A stretch of DNA of 64,000 bases. Origin: Ruminococcus flavefaciens (GTDB lineage Bacteria > Bacillota > Clostridia > Oscillospirales > Ruminococcaceae). Every line of letters starts with the position of its first letter. Position 1 is the stretch's first letter. Shown here in pieces: positions 16,812-25,819 of the stretch. A program made the translations under genes and the position numbers. The notes beneath the pieces were generated by a model, which was not told the origin of the DNA, ran no database searches, and saw only the letters and a list, made by a program, of their open reading frames with translations. The DNA lies in assembly GCA_002373775.1 (NCBI GenBank), contig DFJW01000113.1, positions 1 to 64,000 of the forward strand, in the 5' to 3' direction.

Positions 16812-17660
16812 TCACACATCTTCGGTGAAGAAGTTATCTATCAGTCTTGTCTTTCCGATGTATACAGCCATTGCACACAGAGCGGGACGATCAAGCTTTT
16901 CTATCTGCTGCATGGTCGCGCAGTCTACTATCTTCACATAATCTATCCTTGCAAGAGGCTCAGCTTCGATGTGCTGCTTCATGCTGCCTATAATGGCTGC
17001 ACAGTCCTTCTCACCGTTCTTTACCATATCCTTGCCGATAGCTATTGCCTGTGAAAGTACAAGCGCTGCTTTTCTCTCGTCAGCGTTGAGATATGTATTT
17101 CTCGAACTCTTGGCAAGTCCGTCTGCTTCACGGATTATCGGGCAGCCGATTATCTCTATGTCCATATTGAGATCATCCACCATGTGACGGATAACTGCAA
17201 GCTGCTGAGCATCCTTCTTGCCGAAATATGCTCTGTCAGGCTTTACGATATTGAAAAGCTTTGAAACGACTGTGCATACTCCTCTGAAATGTACAGGTCT
17301 GCTGAGTCCGCAGAGTTCCTGTGTAAGTACTGTCATATCCACAAATGATGAGAAGCCTTCGTGATACATCTCCTCCGGCTCGGGATGGAAAATGAGATCG
17401 CCGCCGTGAGCTTCAACGAGAGCAGCATCATGCTCAATATCTCTCGGATAGCTCTCAAGGTCCTCTGTAGGACCAAACTGCATGGGATTAACGAAATCAG
17501 ACACAACTGTTCTGTCGTTGTCCCTGTGGGATGCGTCGATAAGGCTCGCATGTCCTTCGTGAAGGTATCCCATAGTGGGAACAAGTCCTACTGTAAGCCC
17601 CTGTGCTCTCCATTCCTTTACCTGTCTGCGTACTTCATCTATAGTCTTTACAACTCTCAT
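16812..17660 (-). CDS. panC: Pantothenate synthetase
   Basis: About 282 residues from the ATG at 17658-17660. PanC joins pantoate and beta-alanine with ATP. Motifs include VPTMGYLHEGHASLI (nucleotide-binding HxGH-like), FGKKDAQQLAVIRHMVDDLN and LAKSSRNTYLN. The start is placed four bases after panB because AAAGGAG, inside the last codons of panB, is its ribosome site; a longer frame into panB is not needed. It is tightly coupled to panB and panD. Confidence 0.97.
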   Translation of the reverse strand: MRVVKTIDEVRRQVKEWRAQGLTVGLVPTMGYLHEGHASLIDASHRDNDRTVVSDFVNPMQFGPTEDLESYPRDIEHDAALVEAHGGDLIFHPEPEEMYHEGFSSFVDMTVLTQELCGLSRPVHFRGVCTVVSKLFNIVKPDRAYFGKKDAQQLAVIRHMVDDLNMDIEIIGCPIIREADGLAKSSRNTYLNADERKAALVLSQAIAIGKDMVKNGEKDCAAIIGSMKQHIEAEPLARIDYVKIVDCATMQQIEKLDRPALCAMAVYIGKTRLIDNFFTEDV

Positions 17661-17664
17661 ATCT

Positions 17665-18501
17665 TCAACACTCCTTTGAAAGCTCTGCGATAACTTCCTC
17701 ATCTACGGCATATGTATGCTCTTCAGCCGGGAAAGTCCCTTCCTTTGTTTCGCTGATGTAATCGCTTATGCCCTTGCGCATAAGATCGCCGACCTCAGCA
17801 AAACGCTTTACAAATTTCGGAGTGTGACCTGTTGTCAGTCCGAGCATGTCCTGATATACCAGCACCTGTCCGTCACATCCGCTGCCGGCACCGATGCCGA
17901 TAGTGGGGATGAACAGCTTCTTTGTTATGATATCAGCAAGCTTTGCCGGGATGCCTTCGAGCACCACTGCACACGCGCCTGCTTCCTGTATCCTGACTGC
18001 ATCTTCAACGAGTTTTCTCGCATTGTCGATGCTCTTTCCCTGTACCTTGAAACCTCCGAAAACATTCACCGACTGCGGAGTGAGTCCGAGATGTGCAACT
18101 ACAGGTATAGAAGCATTTACGATCGCTCTGATCTGCTCGCATACCTCTGCGCCGCCTTCAAGCTTTACGGCATTTGCTCCGCCTTCCTTGATGAGTCTGC
18201 CGGCATTTATTACCGCTTCCTCTACGCTGACCTGATATGACATGAAAGGCATATCAGCAACGACAAAAGCATTCTCAGCGCCTCTTGAAACAGCCTTTGT
18301 ATGGTGGATCATATCCTCCATTGTCACCGGAAGAGTGTTCTCATAGCCCAGCATCACCATACCGAGTGAATCACCGATGAGTATGGCATTTACGCCGCAT
18401 TCATCAATGATCTTTGCGGTAGTATAGTCGTATGCAGTAAGCATCGTGATCTTGTCACCTGATTGCTTCTGTCTGAGCAGAGTTGAAACAGTGTTTTTCA
18501 T
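17665..18501 (-). CDS. panB: 3-methyl-2-oxobutanoate hydroxymethyltransferase
   Basis: About 278 residues. PanB transfers a hydroxymethyl group from methylene-tetrahydrofolate to ketoisovalerate to form ketopantoate. Features include [35 protein letters not shown], and VKLEGG with the metal-site acidic residues. The ATG at 18501 is preferred because AAGGAG sits eight bases before it; the ATG at 18507 is only two bases from that site. It is the first gene of the pan operon, and the 160-base region upstream is AT-rich with no promoter that I can place firmly. Confidence 0.96.
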   Translation of the reverse strand: MKNTVSTLLRQKQSGDKITMLTAYDYTTAKIIDECGVNAILIGDSLGMVMLGYENTLPVTMEDMIHHTKAVSRGAENAFVVADMPFMSYQVSVEEAVINAGRLIKEGGANAVKLEGGAEVCEQIRAIVNASIPVVAHLGLTPQSVNVFGGFKVQGKSIDNARKLVEDAVRIQEAGACAVVLEGIPAKLADIITKKLFIPTIGIGAGSGCDGQVLVYQDMLGLTTGHTPKFVKRFAEVGDLMRKGISDYISETKEGTFPAEEHTYAVDEEVIAELSKEC

Positions 18502-18667
18502 ATTCATTTCTCCTTAAAAAATGTTACCTTTCCGCTGTCCGGATAAGATACATTTGTAGTATAGCACACATATATGAACAAATTATGAACAAGGCTGACC
18601 TGTACCGATTCTTCTCCATATTGACAAAATTCTGTTACGATTTCTTTCTCATTTTACTGCGGTATGT

Positions 18668-20095
18668 TCATTTTTTCAGCAGTCTCGAAACTGTGTCGGA
18701 TATCGCACGGTAATTAAGGAAGCATATGAACACTGTGGATGCAGCGAGAAATAACATGTATCCGCCGGGCTGGAATACCATTGCACCACACATCAGCAGA
18801 AGCACTGAAGTATTAAGAAGGTGGCGTGTGACAGAATACCTGAAGGGCACATAATACCTTGCATCCACCATTCTCAGCCAGTAGCACAGGAGATAACTCA
18901 GGAATGTGGCAAGTGCTGCTCCCTGTATCCCCCACTCCGGTATCAGGAATATATTCAGTACTATATTCACTGCGCAGGTCACTATTATCGTCCAGAACGC
19001 ATTCTTGGTGTGTCTGGTGGCTGTATAGATGCTTGAAAGGAAAAGGTCAAAGCAGGTAAACACTGCCGCCGCTATAAGCAGCGGCGTATAGAGATACGCT
19101 TCACGGTATTCCGGAAAGCTGCTGTAATTGAGTATCAGGGCGGATACCGGTCTCACAAGGAGTATAAGAAATGCCGAGCCTATGAACAGTATGGATTCAT
19201 ATGCACTGTATACTTTCGAATAGAAACGGTCACGGTCCTTAGAATCGTTCTCCATTATCGCCGACATGTTCCACGCCTGAAAGAATATCGTCGATATCAT
19301 TGATATGAGATTCGGTATCTTGGCAGCTGCGGCATATACTCCGGCTGCTCCCTCTCCGAGTTCATAGCTGTCGCTGTGAAGATTGCCTATGAATATCTGG
19401 TCTGAAAATCCTGTGAAGGTCCACATGACCGTCGTGGGTATCAGCGGAAGAGTGAACATGAGCATACTGCGTCCCAGTGTGCGGTCGAAAGACGATATGC
19501 TCAGGTATCTTTTCAGACCTGCCGCTGCAAACAGAAAAACTGCCGAACACAGGTCAGACAGTATCACGGAAAGCATGAATCCGTTCACGCCCATGTCAAA
19601 TCCGGATATGAATACAAGACTGAATATGAACAGCGTCAGTGTGGTCATTATGCCGTCCAGTGAGAAAAGCTTCACCATTTCCCTCGCCCTTACGAATTGT
19701 GAACATGTCGAACGGAGAGCCGATGTTATCACATATATGGCAAGGAGAGGTATATATCCGCTTATCGGTCTGAGAAATGGTATGAAATGCAGGAACGGAA
19801 CAAAAAGCAGCATGATACCGAGTCCGGCAGCGGTTATCAGGAATGCCGTAGTGAACACTTTTTTCTTGTCGTTCTCCCGGTCAAGTCCATAGCGTATTAT
19901 CGCCTCTGTCATAGCAAATGTGAACACCGGGAGCATGAACAGAGCCATGGTCTCTATAAGCGATTTAGCGTAAAAATCAGCCGGACTGATGTGCTTGGTG
20001 TAAAGATTGTTCAGCAGCAGGGATATTATCTTTGAGCCAAAGCTCCCGACTGCAAATACTGCGGTATTCAGAGCCAGTCGTCTGTATTTGTTCAT
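18668..20095 (-). CDS. Polysaccharide/oligosaccharide flippase (MATE/Wzx-type)
   Basis: 475 residues with 12-14 predicted membrane spans and no soluble domain. The N-terminal NTAVFAVGSFGSKIISLLLN and the alternating hydrophobic pattern fit the polysaccharide_synt / MurJ-Wzx superfamily, which moves lipid-linked glycans across the membrane. AAGGAG lies eight bases before the ATG. It is separated from the exporter operon upstream by a terminator, and no glycosyltransferase genes are close, so its glycan is unknown. Confidence 0.85.
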   Translation of the reverse strand: MNKYRRLALNTAVFAVGSFGSKIISLLLNNLYTKHISPADFYAKSLIETMALFMLPVFTFAMTEAIIRYGLDRENDKKKVFTTAFLITAAGLGIMLLFVPFLHFIPFLRPISGYIPLLAIYVITSALRSTCSQFVRAREMVKLFSLDGIMTTLTLFIFSLVFISGFDMGVNGFMLSVILSDLCSAVFLFAAAGLKRYLSISSFDRTLGRSMLMFTLPLIPTTVMWTFTGFSDQIFIGNLHSDSYELGEGAAGVYAAAAKIPNLISMISTIFFQAWNMSAIMENDSKDRDRFYSKVYSAYESILFIGSAFLILLVRPVSALILNYSSFPEYREAYLYTPLLIAAAVFTCFDLFLSSIYTATRHTKNAFWTIIVTCAVNIVLNIFLIPEWGIQGAALATFLSYLLCYWLRMVDARYYVPFRYSVTRHLLNTSVLLLMCGAMVFQPGGYMLFLAASTVFICFLNYRAISDTVSRLLKK

Positions 20096-20131
20096 TTATT
20101 ATGCTCCTTGGTTCGTCGTAGTGTGATATCC

Positions 20132-20160
20132 TGAAAAGGTCTGCCATAAAGGCAGACCTT
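20132..20160 (-). terminator. Terminator of the eight-gene PqqD/ABC operon
   Basis: AAGGTCTGCC (20136-20145) pairs perfectly with GGCAGACCTT (20151-20160); on the minus strand a short T run follows. It ends the operon starting at 26498. Confidence 0.78.
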
Positions 20161-20173
20161 CAACACTTTTTTG

Positions 20174-21868
20174 TCATAGTGGGAATTCCAGCACCCGGTC
20201 GCATATCTCAAGTGCAGCCGGACGGTGAGTGACGATCATGACTGTCATATCTGTCATGCTCCGGAGATTCTGAAGCAGCCGGCGCTCAGTATTCTCGTCA
20301 AGGGCACTCGTTGCCTCGTCGAGCATCAGTACCGGACTGCCTGAGAATACTGCTCTCGCTATGGCTATGCGCTGCATCTGTCCTTCCGAAAGTCCTTTGC
20401 CTCTTTCTCCGAGAACGGTATCTATGCCGTTTTCAAGTTTTTCTATGAATTCATCGGCGCAGGCTATCTTCAGTGCCTTGTTTATGCGGTCCTCATCGGA
20501 TGCGGCTTTGCTGTCAGCGAAAGAAACTATGTCCCTGACAGTTCCGCTCATGAGCTGATTGCCCTGCGGTACATAGGCAAAAAGCCTTCTCCAGCGCGAA
20601 TCCATTACTCTCTCCGTACCGTCAGTACATCTGATATACCTCTCGCCTTCATCCGGCGGATAAACGCACATGAGCATCTTCAGCACTGTGGATTTTCCGC
20701 ATCCACTGTGTCCGGTAAATGCTATGTACTCGCCCTTTTTAACGTCAAACGTCAGATCTTTCAATACCACAGGCATTGTATCCTTCGACAATGAGGTAAC
20801 ATTGTCCGATGAAGGATAATATGTGAAACTGGCGTTTTTCATGCCCATGCCCGCAAGTTCGTCCCTGTAGAAAGCAGCAATGTCTTCCATGGACAATGCG
20901 CCTTCCGGGCAGTCATCCTCAAAGTTCTCTGCTTCCATGAGACGTTCGGCACTGGCTGTCATAGCGTAGAAACGCGGAAGATAGCCGCTGATATTCGCAA
21001 ACGGCGCCTGTATCTGCGCAATGAGCTGAGTTATGGCTGTCAGTGTGCCATAGGTTATCGTACCGATGAGTATGCCGTAGCCGCAATAGCATACTCCGAA
21101 AAGATACATGCCGTTTATCGCCGCAGAAAATCCTATATTGCAGAGATTCGAGAACCTCATCCTCTTCATCCGCGCCGCTCTGTGCGCTTCCATTTTTTCT
21201 GCGGCTCCATCTTCGGTCTGGTCCTCAACAGCAAAAGAACGTATCATCATAAGGCTGCCAAGCCGTTCCTGAAAGAATATCCTTAGCCTTCCGTCCGACT
21301 CCTGTACAGAACGGTGAAGCCTTTTCAGCACCTTCCGGAACGCCGCTGTAAGCAGTATCATTATGATACCGCACGGGAAAAGTATACATGCGAACCGCCA
21401 GTCGATCACGAGCATCATTACCACTGCGCTCAGCATCTTCACTATCATACCCGTAAGTCCGGGCAGTATGTCAGTGCAGTTGTCCGCCACTAATTTTGTG
21501 TCGTTGGTTAGACGATTGAGCCATTCACCGGAATGGACTGCGCTAACACTTGAGTAATCCCTGTGCATGAGTTCATGTACAAGACGTGCCTTGAACGTGT
21601 TCTCCAGCGATGCCTTTGATAATTCCGTCATCCACCTTATGAGTGTTCTGAGCATTATCTGTGCCGCTACAAGCAGCACCGCCAGTATCACATAATACCT
21701 GAACCCGGCACGGTCATGGTCTGCCGCGTTGTCAACGATACCGCGCAGGATAAGCGCATAAAGCACTCCGCTCGCGCCATGCATTGCCTGCAAGAGCATC
21801 AGCATGACTATATACAGTTTCTTCCTCCCGGCAACTCCGGACATCCATTTCAATGAACCATTCTTCAT
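20174..21868 (-). CDS. ABC exporter, fused permease and ATPase
   Basis: About 564 residues. Six membrane spans (about 1-310) precede an ATPase domain with Walker A GHSGCGKST, Q-loop YVPQGNQ, signature LSEGQMQR, Walker B VLMLDEATS and switch THRPA. It belongs to the ABCB/MsbA-like exporters that move peptides, lipids or drugs. The ATG at 21866-21868 overlaps the stop of the S24/S26 peptidase (ATGA), so it is translationally coupled to it. No N-terminal C39 peptidase domain is fused. In this operon it is the likely exporter of whatever product the PqqD, kinase-like and nucleotidyltransferase proteins make. Confidence 0.93.
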   Translation of the reverse strand: MKNGSLKWMSGVAGRKKLYIVMLMLLQAMHGASGVLYALILRGIVDNAADHDRAGFRYYVILAVLLVAAQIMLRTLIRWMTELSKASLENTFKARLVHELMHRDYSSVSAVHSGEWLNRLTNDTKLVADNCTDILPGLTGMIVKMLSAVVMMLVIDWRFACILFPCGIIMILLTAAFRKVLKRLHRSVQESDGRLRIFFQERLGSLMMIRSFAVEDQTEDGAAEKMEAHRAARMKRMRFSNLCNIGFSAAINGMYLFGVCYCGYGILIGTITYGTLTAITQLIAQIQAPFANISGYLPRFYAMTASAERLMEAENFEDDCPEGALSMEDIAAFYRDELAGMGMKNASFTYYPSSDNVTSLSKDTMPVVLKDLTFDVKKGEYIAFTGHSGCGKSTVLKMLMCVYPPDEGERYIRCTDGTERVMDSRWRRLFAYVPQGNQLMSGTVRDIVSFADSKAASDEDRINKALKIACADEFIEKLENGIDTVLGERGKGLSEGQMQRIAIARAVFSGSPVLMLDEATSALDENTERRLLQNLRSMTDMTVMIVTHRPAALEICDRVLEFPL

Positions 21869-22287
21869 CGTCTGAGCCGCCTTTTTACCGCGTTGCACGC
21901 CCTTAATATAAATGCTCTTACCGGGAAGCATCCACACCAGACCGTTACATATATCCTGTATTTCAGAGAAGTTACCGGTACTTCCTTTCCGTCCCTTACT
22001 ACGGCTGTCAGCACGCCGATGATGTGCCTGTCGGTTATGCCGTATTCCTTTTTCCAGCGGTTGTCTCCGCAGATGACATAATCGTCATCACGGACTTTCA
22101 GTATCCTGTGGAGCACATATTTCCCGCTGTCACGCCTGTAAAGCGGCACGTCGTATTTTCTGAGCCTGCCATGAGGCTTCTCTATTATCAGGATGTCCCT
22201 GTCCTGACGTATAAGCGGAAGCATACTGTCACCCACATTGGTATATATGAGCCTGCCGCTTCTCTCTATCTCTTCTTCAAAAGTCAT
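21865..22287 (-). CDS. S24/S26-family signal-peptidase-like protein
   Basis: 140 residues. VGDSMLPLIRQDRD carries the catalytic Ser (residue 21) of the S24/S26 fold, and YVLHRILKV has His60 where SipW/ER-type signal peptidases have their second catalytic residue; no bacterial-type catalytic Lys is obvious. The C-terminus is hydrophobic then very basic (KRRLRR), suggesting membrane contact. Its start overlaps the HPr-kinase-like gene by four bases and its stop overlaps the ABC exporter gene. The context suggests leader cleavage of an exported peptide, which is inference. Confidence 0.83.
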   Translation of the reverse strand: MTFEEEIERSGRLIYTNVGDSMLPLIRQDRDILIIEKPHGRLRKYDVPLYRRDSGKYVLHRILKVRDDDYVICGDNRWKKEYGITDRHIIGVLTAVVRDGKEVPVTSLKYRIYVTVWCGCFPVRAFILRACNAVKRRLRR

Positions 22288-23021
22288 AACGTTCCATTCA
22301 TGCCGTTATACGCAATAACGGCAGCTTCCTTCTCCATATTGCAGCCAAGACGATACAGGGCTGTTTTCTCGGCAAGTCTGTCCACAAGGGACAGCGTCCT
22401 GCTGAGGACAGATACATCTGAGGATCGGTATACCTGCTGCATCAGCATCGGATACGCCTCCTGAGCTGATACCGGGCTTATATGGTTTTCCTCAGAGCGT
22501 GTAAGTATACATATGGCTCTGAGCGGCACTGATATATTGCTGCCGAGATGGTGCTTGCCGTTATAGGGCGTGCCGTATACAGTCACAGTCTCACCGATAT
22601 GTATGAGTGGTTTGTCGTCGTTGACCATTACCGCCCGCTCGCCGAAATACTCGCGCCAGAGCCGGGTATGCGTTGATTTTCCTGTCCCGGACTTTGCTGT
22701 GAACAGATAGCCCTGACCGTCCACTGCTACCACTGAGCCGTGGAAAAGTATAGTATCGAATGCCGGGAGCTTATCTGCGATCTTGCGGTATACAGCCAGT
22801 TCTTCAAGATAGCTGTCACTGTACTGCTGTATCTGCCTGCCTTCTGCCTCGTCTTCCCTTGCTGATCTCATGCGTTCATATTCTATGTCCTCAGCGGAAG
22901 TCGATACACAGATATCCGGTGCAGAATCCGTCCTGTACCCAGCGCAGAGATCATGTACAGAGGCGTATATTGAAGATATCTCGATGACCTTTCCTGCAAA
23001 TATATAATTATTTTTTATCAT
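22284..23021 (-). CDS. HPr-kinase-like P-loop protein
   Basis: 245 residues. The central part LFHGSVVAVDGQGYLFTAK followed by SGTGKSTHTRLW (Walker A, about 109-120) and VNDDKPL matches the kinase core of HprK, but the N-terminal HprK domain is replaced by unrelated sequence. Proteins like this occur in RiPP clusters; in lasso-peptide clusters a relative phosphorylates the precursor. Here no lasso cyclase is present, so the substrate is open. It overlaps the nucleotidyltransferase gene by 14 bases. Confidence 0.82.
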   Translation of the reverse strand: MIKNNYIFAGKVIEISSIYASVHDLCAGYRTDSAPDICVSTSAEDIEYERMRSAREDEAEGRQIQQYSDSYLEELAVYRKIADKLPAFDTILFHGSVVAVDGQGYLFTAKSGTGKSTHTRLWREYFGERAVMVNDDKPLIHIGETVTVYGTPYNGKHHLGSNISVPLRAICILTRSEENHISPVSAQEAYPMLMQQVYRSSDVSVLSRTLSLVDRLAEKTALYRLGCNMEKEAAVIAYNGMNGTL

Positions 23022-24135
23022 GTTTCTTCAATTCCTTTAATTCAGCAGTTATCCTGCTCCTTCTTGACACAAGACCGTGTATCATACGCCGGATATAGCT
23101 GAACGGGATGAACAGCCTGCACTTGAAGTATGCGGGATAGAACTGCTTCATATGCTTCAGATCCGGGAAAAGGCGGCGCAATATATATTTGCCTTTAGAT
23201 ACCTTTTTTTCTGATGCATAAAACTGCTCTACCTTGTTTTCAGCCCGGTGCTTTATTGTACCGTAGGTCCCGAAATCAAAGTAATTATCCAGCATTTCCT
23301 GCTCCTGCGCCGTGAGTCCCGGCATTTCCGGAGATGAGAATATCTTCATTGCCAGTTCCCTGCGCTGTTTCTCGTAATCGTAAATGCCAAGTTCACTGAG
23401 CTGGGCTGATAAATAGCTGCTGTCGAGGCTGCCGCCCTTTTCCTTCATGTAGACATAGCAGTCAAGAAGCGAACGTATGCCCGTGCCGCTTCCGTAGAAA
23501 TGCTTGTACTCATGGGCAGTCATGAAGATGTAGAAGTCCTCATCGTTGAAGTGATAGCTGTGCTCCATGCCTTCATCTTTCTTCATAAAGCGCATGGGTT
23601 CACGGTAGTATCTGTAGAGATTCTCAGCATGATGAGCACCGAAAAGAGATGTGTGCATCTCGAAATTCAGTACAGGAGGCTTCATGAAAACCACCTGATG
23701 AGTGCTCTCTCCGCCGTGCTGTTCATACCCTCTGTCTGCCATTATTTTTTTGACATCAGCCAGTCTCTCCTTGTCGAAAAGGATATCGTAGTCCGCCATT
23801 TCACGCATACCGCTCTCGGGATACATCTCCTTGAGTATGCTTCCTTTCAGCGGCATGTGCCATATCCCGGCTGCTTCAAGTTCCTGACTTATTGCAGCCC
23901 ATTCTGTATCGAGCAGGATATTCTTGCGTACGGCCTTGAACTCTGCCTGTCCGAAATCATTGTCCCTGATGCCGGCTCTTTCAAGAGCTTTACCGACTGC
24001 TGCACGGACTGTATGGTACTTGCTGAGCTTATACAGTTTCTTTATATCCATGTCTGCGGTCTTTGCACTGTCAGGGACTATGCCGTTTACTGCACAAGCA
24101 AGAAGATATATCAGATCATATCTAACACTGTCCAT
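23008..24135 (-). CDS. Nucleotidyltransferase-fold protein (NTP_transf_5 type)
   Basis: 375 residues. MPLKGSILKEMYPESGMREMADYD is the family hallmark: a KG motif and the acidic MxDxD-like pair (ADYDILFD), followed by VFMKPPVLNFEMHTSLF. Such proteins are uncharacterised and occur beside PqqD-like and HprK-like genes in several peptide-modifying clusters. The protein is cytoplasmic by sequence. It begins one base after the PqqD gene and overlaps the next, so it is part of the tight operon. Confidence 0.82.
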   Translation of the reverse strand: MDSVRYDLIYLLACAVNGIVPDSAKTADMDIKKLYKLSKYHTVRAAVGKALERAGIRDNDFGQAEFKAVRKNILLDTEWAAISQELEAAGIWHMPLKGSILKEMYPESGMREMADYDILFDKERLADVKKIMADRGYEQHGGESTHQVVFMKPPVLNFEMHTSLFGAHHAENLYRYYREPMRFMKKDEGMEHSYHFNDEDFYIFMTAHEYKHFYGSGTGIRSLLDCYVYMKEKGGSLDSSYLSAQLSELGIYDYEKQRRELAMKIFSSPEMPGLTAQEQEMLDNYFDFGTYGTIKHRAENKVEQFYASEKKVSKGKYILRRLFPDLKHMKQFYPAYFKCRLFIPFSYIRRMIHGLVSRRSRITAELKELKKHDKK

Positions 24136-24136
24136 T

Positions 24137-24400
24137 TCAGTCCTCTACAGCACCTATGCTCCTGAGTTTAGCTATAACGTTTGATACATCCTTGCGGACT
24201 GTATCACGTTCAGCGCCTGCATATTTATCCAGTATCTTATCCGTTATCTCGTCCTCTGTTGTGTCACTTTTGAGGCATTCTATGATAAATGCTGCGGTCT
24301 TGTTGTTCTTAACGATCCCGCTGAACTGAGATCCGCTGGCGGACACCATGTAGTACTCGCCCTTTGTCTCGTGAGTAAGGAATCTGGGTGATAATTTCAT
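24137..24400 (-). CDS. PqqD-family protein (RiPP recognition element)
   Basis: 87 residues. The pattern of an N-terminal beta hairpin (YYMVSASGSQFSGIVKNNKTA) and three helices (AFIIECLKSDTTEDEI, ITDKILDKY, VSNVIAKLRSIGAVED) fits PqqD, the small domain that binds leader peptides of RiPP precursors. It strongly hints that a peptide is handled by this operon. No candidate precursor lies beside it: the gap to VanW is 26 bases and to the nucleotidyltransferase one base. AAAGGATG lies upstream of the ATG. Confidence 0.85.
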   Translation of the reverse strand: MKLSPRFLTHETKGEYYMVSASGSQFSGIVKNNKTAAFIIECLKSDTTEDEITDKILDKYAGAERDTVRKDVSNVIAKLRSIGAVED

Positions 24401-24426
24401 ATGCTACATCCTTTCATTGTAAACTA

Positions 24427-25269
24427 TCAGTTTTTCGCAGGAGCTATCAGTTCCTCCGGTATGAGATCATAATCGTACATTACCTCTGAATGATTGTCGA
24501 GCACAAGCTCTTTTCCGATCTTTTCACCGGTGCTCCTGTCGATTATGTTCTTGTATATCTTTGACACGCGATAGTACTTTCCCTCTTCCATGCGGAAACA
24601 ATGTCCCTCTTCGGAAAGCTCATAACGCTGGGGGAATTCTTTCAGTGTACGAAGTTCGCCGTACAGGTTGTCCTTGTCACACCACATCAGCAGCTGGACA
24701 TCCTGATCCGTGTTGTTCCTGAAACGGTAATCTATGTAATTATAGCTCACAGATGTTCCGGAACTGAACGGCACGCGCTCTCCTTCATCCGGTGCAAGAG
24801 CGTCAGAGTGGCTGTGGAACTCAGTCACCTCCAGCGGACTGTGGAGTATCAGTCTGTGAAGGGTATTGCTGAGATTGCATAGTCCTCCTCCGATACCGGG
24901 TATCAGCTTGTTGGCGATGATAACTCTGCCGTCACGGTAGCCTTTGCGCTTGGTGGTCTTGCCCACAGTGTGCCAGAAGGAGAAAGTTTCGCCGGGACGG
25001 ATTATCATACCGTTTATCTGCTTGCAGGCAAGGCGGATATTCACAGCCTTGTTTATCTGGAGAGTAGGATCTATGCCCTTTCCCCTCTTTATCAGATGTG
25101 ATGACTGGCTCGATACCACTACCGGAAGCTTCTTGCGTATCCTTAATGACGAAAACTTCTCTTTTCCTAAAAAATCCTGTATATGTCTGCGGCATATCTC
25201 CTTCTGTTCTGATATCGCATAACAAGTCGGGTTTATGTCGCAGAAGAGCTTGTCTTTATTCCACAGCAT
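24427..25269 (-). CDS. VanW-family protein
   Basis: 280 residues. Two conserved VanW blocks are clear: RPGETFSFWHTVGKTTKRKGY, and IPGIGGGLCNLSNTLHRL followed by FHSHSDALAP. VanW proteins are common in Firmicutes and are linked by context to cell-wall or glycopeptide genes, but their reaction is unknown. No signal peptide is visible. The gene overlaps the upstream YqeG-like gene by 14 bases, tying it to the operon that encodes the PqqD protein. Confidence 0.88.
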   Translation of the reverse strand: MLWNKDKLFCDINPTCYAISEQKEICRRHIQDFLGKEKFSSLRIRKKLPVVVSSQSSHLIKRGKGIDPTLQINKAVNIRLACKQINGMIIRPGETFSFWHTVGKTTKRKGYRDGRVIIANKLIPGIGGGLCNLSNTLHRLILHSPLEVTEFHSHSDALAPDEGERVPFSSGTSVSYNYIDYRFRNNTDQDVQLLMWCDKDNLYGELRTLKEFPQRYELSEEGHCFRMEEGKYYRVSKIYKNIIDRSTGEKIGKELVLDNHSEVMYDYDLIPEELIAPAKN

Positions 25270-25819
25270 TGCTGCTGCCTCCTCTCATGATTATGTCTCC
25301 TAACCGGTGCGCGTAGCGTGTATGTCTGTAATACCAGAGTATAAGCTTTTCTGCGTACCGCCTTTTTCCTATTTTGGTTTCCCCCGGAAGCATTATATAC
25401 TTCACAAGTATGCTCGGAATACCTGCTCTGTTGGCTCCGAGTATGTCAGTGAATATCTGATCTCCCACACATACAGCCTGGGACTTTTTCAGTTTCAGTT
25501 TTTTCAGCGCTTTGCGGTAGCCTTCCGGCTGCGGCTTTTCTGCGTCGCATATGTACAGTGTGTCGATATTCTTTATAAAACGCTCCACACGTTCCTCGTC
25601 ATTATTGGTGAGAAGGAGCGTTTTCAGCCCTGCATCATGGATATCACGGAACAGCCGGTCTATCTCAGGAGTCGAATCGTCCCCGTGATGCACGAGAGTA
25701 TTGTCAATATCAAAAATGATGCCGCGTATGCCTTTCTTATAAAGCTTCCTGTAGTCTATCTCAAAGACGCTCCCGGCACATTCATACGGAAAGAGTTCCT
25801 TAAACAAGTGCAGGCTCAC
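25256..25819 (-). CDS. YqeG-type HAD phosphatase (subfamily IIIA)
   Basis: 187 residues. GIIFDIDNTLVHHG is HAD motif I with both aspartates; TLLLTNNDE is motif II and KPQPEGYRKAL with VCVGDQIFTDILGANRAGI are motifs III and IV. YqeG-like enzymes are small cytosolic phosphatases of uncertain substrate. It overlaps its neighbours on both sides (20 and 14 bases), so it is translationally linked to the TIM-barrel and VanW genes. Confidence 0.9.
   Translation of the reverse strand: MSLHLFKELFPYECAGSVFEIDYRKLYKKGIRGIIFDIDNTLVHHGDDSTPEIDRLFRDIHDAGLKTLLLTNNDEERVERFIKNIDTLYICDAEKPQPEGYRKALKKLKLKKSQAVCVGDQIFTDILGANRAGIPSILVKYIMLPGETKIGKRRYAEKLILWYYRHTRYAHRLGDIIMRGGSSNAVE

Noticed and set aside
20174-24400. 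Lasso-peptide cluster
   Set aside because: PqqD, HprK-like and nucleotidyltransferase genes fit, but the asparagine-synthetase-like cyclase, the B2 protease and a precursor are all missing.
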